NCBI GenBank assembly: GCA_007115705.1
Contig: QXEO01000235.1
Span: forward strand, 2,522,741-2,586,740
From: Dactylis glomerata
Lineage: Eukaryota; Streptophyta; Magnoliopsida; Poales; Poaceae
Length of the DNA stretch: 64,000 nucleotides
Reading direction: 5' to 3'
Shown here: positions 60,081 through 64,000 of the stretch, in pieces
How the letters are laid out: each line of letters starts with the position of its first letter
Position numbering within the stretch: the first letter of the stretch is position 1
Program-made: the position numbers and the translations under genes
Notes under the pieces: model-generated
Databases searched by the model: none
Told to the model about the DNA's origin: nothing
The model's input: the letters and a program-made list of their open reading frames with translations, nothing else

Positions 60081-61043
60081 TCACTGAAGTCTTGAAGTAC
60101 CATTCTCTGAACATTTATCCGCATAGTGTCCCTTTTGTTTGCACTTGTAACAAGTGACCAGTCGGATGTCCCTCTTCATGCTATCTTGCCCGTTTACTTT
60201 ATTGTACCTTTCTGAACATTTGTCCACATAATGTCCTAGCTCCTTGCATTTTAAGCACAGCACCTTGCTATTTTCCTTCTCCTTTATCTTCTTCTTCTTC
60301 CTTTTGGGTATCTCTAGGGCTAGAAGATCTCTTACTTCATTTTCTTCATATTCCACTACCGTGGTGAGACACCTTTTTCTTTTCTTCAAGCAATCTCTAG
60401 ATAAATGTCCTTCTTCTTCACATGAAAAGCAACACTTGGTGGTAAGGTTGTGTGTTATTCCCATGATTTTATCTTCCACCTTCATCTTTGGTTCTTCATC
60501 TTTAGGAGTCTTTCCTAGCAGTTGGCTCATTCCATCCTTGGCTTGTTGATTCATTCGTTGCACCGTGGAATAAAACTTACATTCAGCAGGGACATGATTG
60601 ATTCCTTCACATAGGAAACAAGTAACTTGGCTTATGGGACATTCTCCAATTGGGTGACTCGTATCACAGTAAGGACACTCTTCATGACAGTCCTTAGAGG
60701 TGTGTCCTATTTCTCCACATCTCTTACAGGCTTGCAGTGTCATCTCAACATCAACTCTTGTTGTCTTTCCACCATGATCTTCTTGTGGCAGACTATTATT
60801 GGTACTAGCCACAATCTGGGACATCATTCGTACTATTCGTGAATGATCATCCAGAACTTGCTGCACTCCTGGGGGTAACTCTTTGTTATCGCGATTAGCC
60901 ACATTCTGAGTCCACACCCGCATCATTCCTGTGTGAGCTTCAACCAACTTTTGTATTGCTATCTCCAACAGAGGGTTGTTGTGATTGTCTTGGGGCTGAG
61001 TAAGCATCTGTTTGAGGTTTAGGGCAGGTTTAGGTCTTAGCAT
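60081..61043 (-). CDS. D1 gag C-terminal part, six Cys-His knuckles
   Basis: This 320-residue frame has an unusual row of zinc knuckles: CKRCGEIGHTSKDC, CPYCDTSHPIGEC (spacing one short), CFLCEGINHVPAEC, CFSCEEEGHLSRDC, CLKCKELGHYVDKC and CYKCKQKGHYADKC. Between the fourth and fifth is a Lys-rich stretch (KRKKKKIKEKE). Such knuckles bind RNA during packaging; most gypsy Gags have one or two. The frame differs from the N-terminal part (61316-62197). About 270 bp lie between them, either an intron or decay, so the ATG at 61043 may be internal to the real protein. Confidence 0.65.
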   Translation of the reverse strand: MLRPKPALNLKQMLTQPQDNHNNPLLEIAIQKLVEAHTGMMRVWTQNVANRDNKELPPGVQQVLDDHSRIVRMMSQIVASTNNSLPQEDHGGKTTRVDVEMTLQACKRCGEIGHTSKDCHEECPYCDTSHPIGECPISQVTCFLCEGINHVPAECKFYSTVQRMNQQAKDGMSQLLGKTPKDEEPKMKVEDKIMGITHNLTTKCCFSCEEEGHLSRDCLKKRKRCLTTVVEYEENEVRDLLALEIPKRKKKKIKEKENSKVLCLKCKELGHYVDKCSERYNKVNGQDSMKRDIRLVTCYKCKQKGHYADKCSENGTSRLQ

Positions 61044-61315
61044 AGTTGAGAAATAGATATAAAGGATCTAAAGATGATTCCTACCCAAACACAGCAGATC
61101 AAGAGAATTCATCTTACAACAAAGTCTTAACAGTTATTTCTACCATGCAACAACTATTTCAAAGCATAGATCAACACACCAAATAGAGATCCTCAAACAC
61201 AATCAAGTTGTGCTACAAGTTTTTGAAAAGCAAGGAACTAGCAAAGTCATACCACTAATTGGCACGACTAAACCATTTCACGATCGTTGATTTATTACAT
61301 GATATGGTGGTCTTA

Positions 61316-62197
61316 CTACTTGAACTGCGCAAGATATGCCTTGGTGTTTCCTGTCTTGCGACGCTTCACCTCAAAGCTCGGTGGTGCCTCCTGGCCCTTC
61401 TTGATAGGACCATCTCCTACTGTGGGCTGGCAAGTTTCTAGTTTCTTGGGGTTTGCTTCAACCTTCTCCGAGGTCGACTCCTTACTCTCCACAGAGGGTG
61501 ATGCTTCTTTCTTGGTCGGCCAAGGATTAAACTTCATCAGGTTCTGGTGAAGATAAATGCATTGTCCTTGGAAGCCTTCAATCTATGCCTCCTGATCCTC
61601 AACCTTGCCTGACAGCTTATCATTGGCTACCTCAAGTGACTTGTTCTTCTCCTTCAACTTCTCTATGGTGTTCTCCAGTTGCTCAATCTTCTCATCTTTC
61701 TCCTGGAGTTGATATTTGGCATCATCTGTGGCATCCATCTCACTGCGCAGCATGTGCTCCAGGTTGAAAGCATAGGACTCCATGTCCTCTAACTAAATTT
61801 CAGTCCATGGTAAATCCTCATGACGTCCTGGAGTCCTCAAGGCCCATCCATCGTGGTTGCGTCTCCCAAACTGATGGATAGAGTTGTCCAACTCTGATAT
61901 CTCCTGGACGTACATACCGCAGATGCGTGCTAATGCCTCCTCCATGGCCATCAAGACCCCAGTCTCCCAACCTGGGTACATCCTCGAGTACACCACTGTC
62001 TCTGTGGGTGTACCAATGGTGCGTCCTTCAATCCTAGTCTCGATCTCCCAGCGGACGATCTCTGGAACCACGCAGGGTATCACTCTACCCCGAAAAGTGG
62101 GAGGGGTCAAGTTCAGCATCCGAGATAGGCGGGAAAGCTGATTGCTAAAGCACTCAGTGTCATCGTCAAAGGGAACCTTCATCTTGGTGAACATCAT
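61316..62197 (-). pseudogene. D1 gag N-terminal part, two internal stops
   Basis: One frame from ATG 62197 to 61316 with TAG stops at 61793-61795 and 61583-61585. It has a globular start (RLSRMLNLTPPTFRGRV, then YPGWETGVLMAMEEALAR), a coiled coil (DAKYQLQEKDEKIEQLEN, then NKSLEVANDKLSGKVEDQEA), and a Lys/Glu-rich end. It lies just after the primer site, which supports Gag. Its domain does not match the gag of A1 or T1. Confidence 0.6.
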
Positions 62198-62385
62198 CTA
62201 AAATTTTGAAAGAAGGGCAGTGTAAGTAAATGAATGTGTTAAGTCTTACGAGGAAATGAAACAAATAGTATTTGCAAGGCAATAAATTTTTTAAGACACA
62301 TCCTAAACGCAATGATACTCTTTTGATATCATTCTAGGGTTTCCTAGTCTAATCCAAACCTAGGGTCTCAATCCTACAGGCAACA

Positions 62386-62401
62386 CTAGGCTCTGATACC
62401 A
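62386..62401 (-). other. D1 primer binding site (tRNA-Met)
   Basis: TGGTATCAGAGCCTAG on the minus strand lies three bases inside the 5' LTR, a perfect match to the tRNA-Met consensus. Confidence 0.85.
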
Positions 62402-62404
62402 TTT

Positions 62405-64000
62405 TGTAACGCCCCACCTTTGGTATAAGGTGGAACACCTGTGTTAAGTGTTATTCCCTGGATCTCTGATAGCACCACATTACAAAATATAGTGATCATT
62501 GCAATAGTGTCAAATATTACATCGCAGATCCAGTTACATAAGTCTCAAACCTTACAGAAACACAGCGGAAAACAAAGTGGCAATGAGCCTCCATCTTCAT
62601 CACGTGCCATAGGCAGACATGTTGGAATGTAGTCTCGAGATCCTACTAACAATCCTTTTCTGAAAACCTGCACATTTGAATATGCAGCCCCACAAATGGG
62701 GGTCAGTACAATGATGTACTGGCAAATGACACATATTTGGTGGTTGTTATGAAAGAACTATACTACATGATATTTGGCTGGTGGATCTCATAAGCTGATT
62801 TGCATAAAGCCAATTTTATCCTAAAATCCTTTTCAAAACTTTCTTTCAAAATTTTAGTTTATTAGGGTCAAGACAACCCCCATACACTACATACTGGCCG
62901 GTATGTAGTTCTGGGCGAATCTCAACAAAGTTGGAACATCAGAAACCACCACCCCTCGGAGTGTATGGCCCTGAGCTCCTGCCTAAAGGTTTCTAGTCAA
63001 GTTTTAAAAGCATTCAGAAACGGTGATGAGATTCTTCCGTACATTCCATGTCTAGAGACTCAAGTTGTTCATAACCGGGGACACGGCTAATCGATTAGTT
63101 TGACACCCTGCAGGGGTTGTGCACTTTCACCTTAAGACTCATTTTATGCCCATACATAAAATGAGACAAGACCTTTCAGAAGGAGAGAGCAACCATACTG
63201 GCAAGATCTATTCCCAACCTATAATTCTGCTACCAGCCCATATCTTGCACACAAGTTGAACTCTCACATCTTAATCAGTCAAGACAGAGCCCATATTGTC
63301 ATAAGGCTGCACTGGAAGTACTCTAAAGCACAGAAGACATATTAATCTCTTTGTTCCTGGGTGGCCGTCCTGAGTGGCATTCTGAGTACACATCCTCTCG
63401 ACGAGGCATGTTCCCCAGAAGTCACCTACATCGCCGCCTCTTATCAAACCAATCCACCCAGGTGATTCATTTTAGTTGAAGTTCTTAATTTGTTCACAAA
63501 ACACTTTTAATATGTGATCATAGCATGGCATCAATATTTTCCATAATAGTTTGCAATCCTAACAAGTGGGGTTTAAGGGATAGCTACACACTACTAGGAT
63601 CTAAGCATTTCATAATCCACTTTGAAAATCCATTTCATGCATAGTATTGAAACCACTAATGAATATAATAAAAATAGGAAGAAGCATGTGTGTCACTTGC
63701 CTTTTGAAGCTTAAACCCCTTTCTCTTCTCTCAACAAAATGTATGGCTCTCCAAACCAATCTATAATGTAGAGATACACAAAGTAAACACACCACACGAA
63801 AAGCAACAAATCAAGCAAGACAAGCAAATGAAAAGGATTGGTTTAAGATTTTAAAGTTCTTATGATTTCTGTGATGAGAGAGATATGGCTAGAAGCTTGG
63901 CTTACAAGATATGGGTTGAGAGTTTGGATGGCAAGGTTTAATGATTGGAAAGGATTGGTCCTCCAAGATTATAATGAAGGAATAGAACCTTATGCTTGGT
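62405..64000 (-). repeat. D1 5' LTR, first 1.6 kb seen (rest outside window)
   Basis: It matches 54668-56260 of the 3' LTR. No gene. The ORFs at 62441-62632 and 63610-63795 recur in the other LTR. Confidence 0.88.

Larger units (their letters stand above)
54668..64000 (-). mobile_element. LARD-like gag-only element D1
   Basis: Minus strand, with LTRs of 4,331 bp (54668-58998, and 62405 to beyond the window) around a 3.4-kb inside. The sizes match the Triticeae LARD class (about 4.4-kb LTRs, about 3.5-kb inside, for example Sukkula), though I cannot confirm the family name. It has a tRNA-Met primer site and a zinc-knuckle gag, and no protease or polymerase. The overlapping first 1.6 kb of the two LTRs differ at roughly 20-25 sites by eye, many of them C/T. 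Confidence 0.8.

Overview
The window is a block of nested transposable elements from a large, repeat-rich grass genome. The LTR families (Athila-type LTRs opening with TGATACGT, a BARE1/Angela-like copia leader, Tat-type elements with an antisense gene, a LARD-sized element) point to Pooideae, probably Triticeae or a close relative. I see no host gene, rRNA or tRNA. The only coding regions that look intact are two genes inside a Mutator-like element (MULE) and one Athila ORF. None of the LTR elements shows a reverse transcriptase or integrase reading frame.

Layout. 1-998 is a copia LTR with its tRNA-Met primer site and the start of its leader. More of the same copia lies at 4018-5003 and 14248-14323 (minus strand) and at 37049-37437 (plus strand). 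Inserted in it are a 1.7-kb solo LTR (5004-14247), which itself carries a complete 7.5-kb MULE (6194-13719, 9-bp target duplication), and an Athila-lineage element, here A1 (14324-34613 plus 999-1582). A1 carries a Tat-lineage element, T1 (25336-34452), and a Helitron, H2 (16536-18836). From 37438 there follow a second Tat copy, T2, split by a nearly identical-LTR gypsy element, L1 (40543-47506); a third Tat copy, T3 (49303-51365); the 3' LTR of a second Athila copy, A2 (51366-54667), which carries a GC-rich poly(A)-tailed non-LTR insertion (52048-53796); and a LARD-like element, D1, with 4.3-kb LTRs and a zinc-knuckle gag (54668 to beyond the window end).

Main result. Two 2,435-bp Helitrons lie in opposite orientation at 1583-4017 (H1) and 34614-37048 (H3). 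Each has only one of the two expected flanks. The 5' LTR of A1 is split between them: its first 584 bp lie left of H1 on the plus strand, and the remaining 814 bp lie left of H3 on the minus strand. The pieces add up to 1,398 bp, exactly the length of the intact 3' LTR. The A1 target duplication (GTGGC at 994-998, GCCAC at 14319-14323) matches only after reversing the segment between the Helitrons. The copia sequence also becomes continuous at both junctions. The simplest reading is a roughly 30.6-kb inversion by recombination between inverted Helitron copies, or an assembly error that mimics it. H1 and H3 also carry a fragment of a plant cytochrome P450 exon.

How the parts work together. The MULE has long terminal inverted repeats, a three-exon transposase of about 1,057 residues with all expected catalytic residues, and a second gene for a coiled-coil, tail-anchored protein, so it could be autonomous. 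The LTR elements are gag-protease or gag-only and would depend on polymerase supplied by relatives elsewhere. Order of events read from the nesting: copia; then the solo LTR and A1; then T1, the Helitrons and the MULE; then the inversion. On the right, T2, then T3 and L1, then A2, then D1 and the non-LTR insertion.
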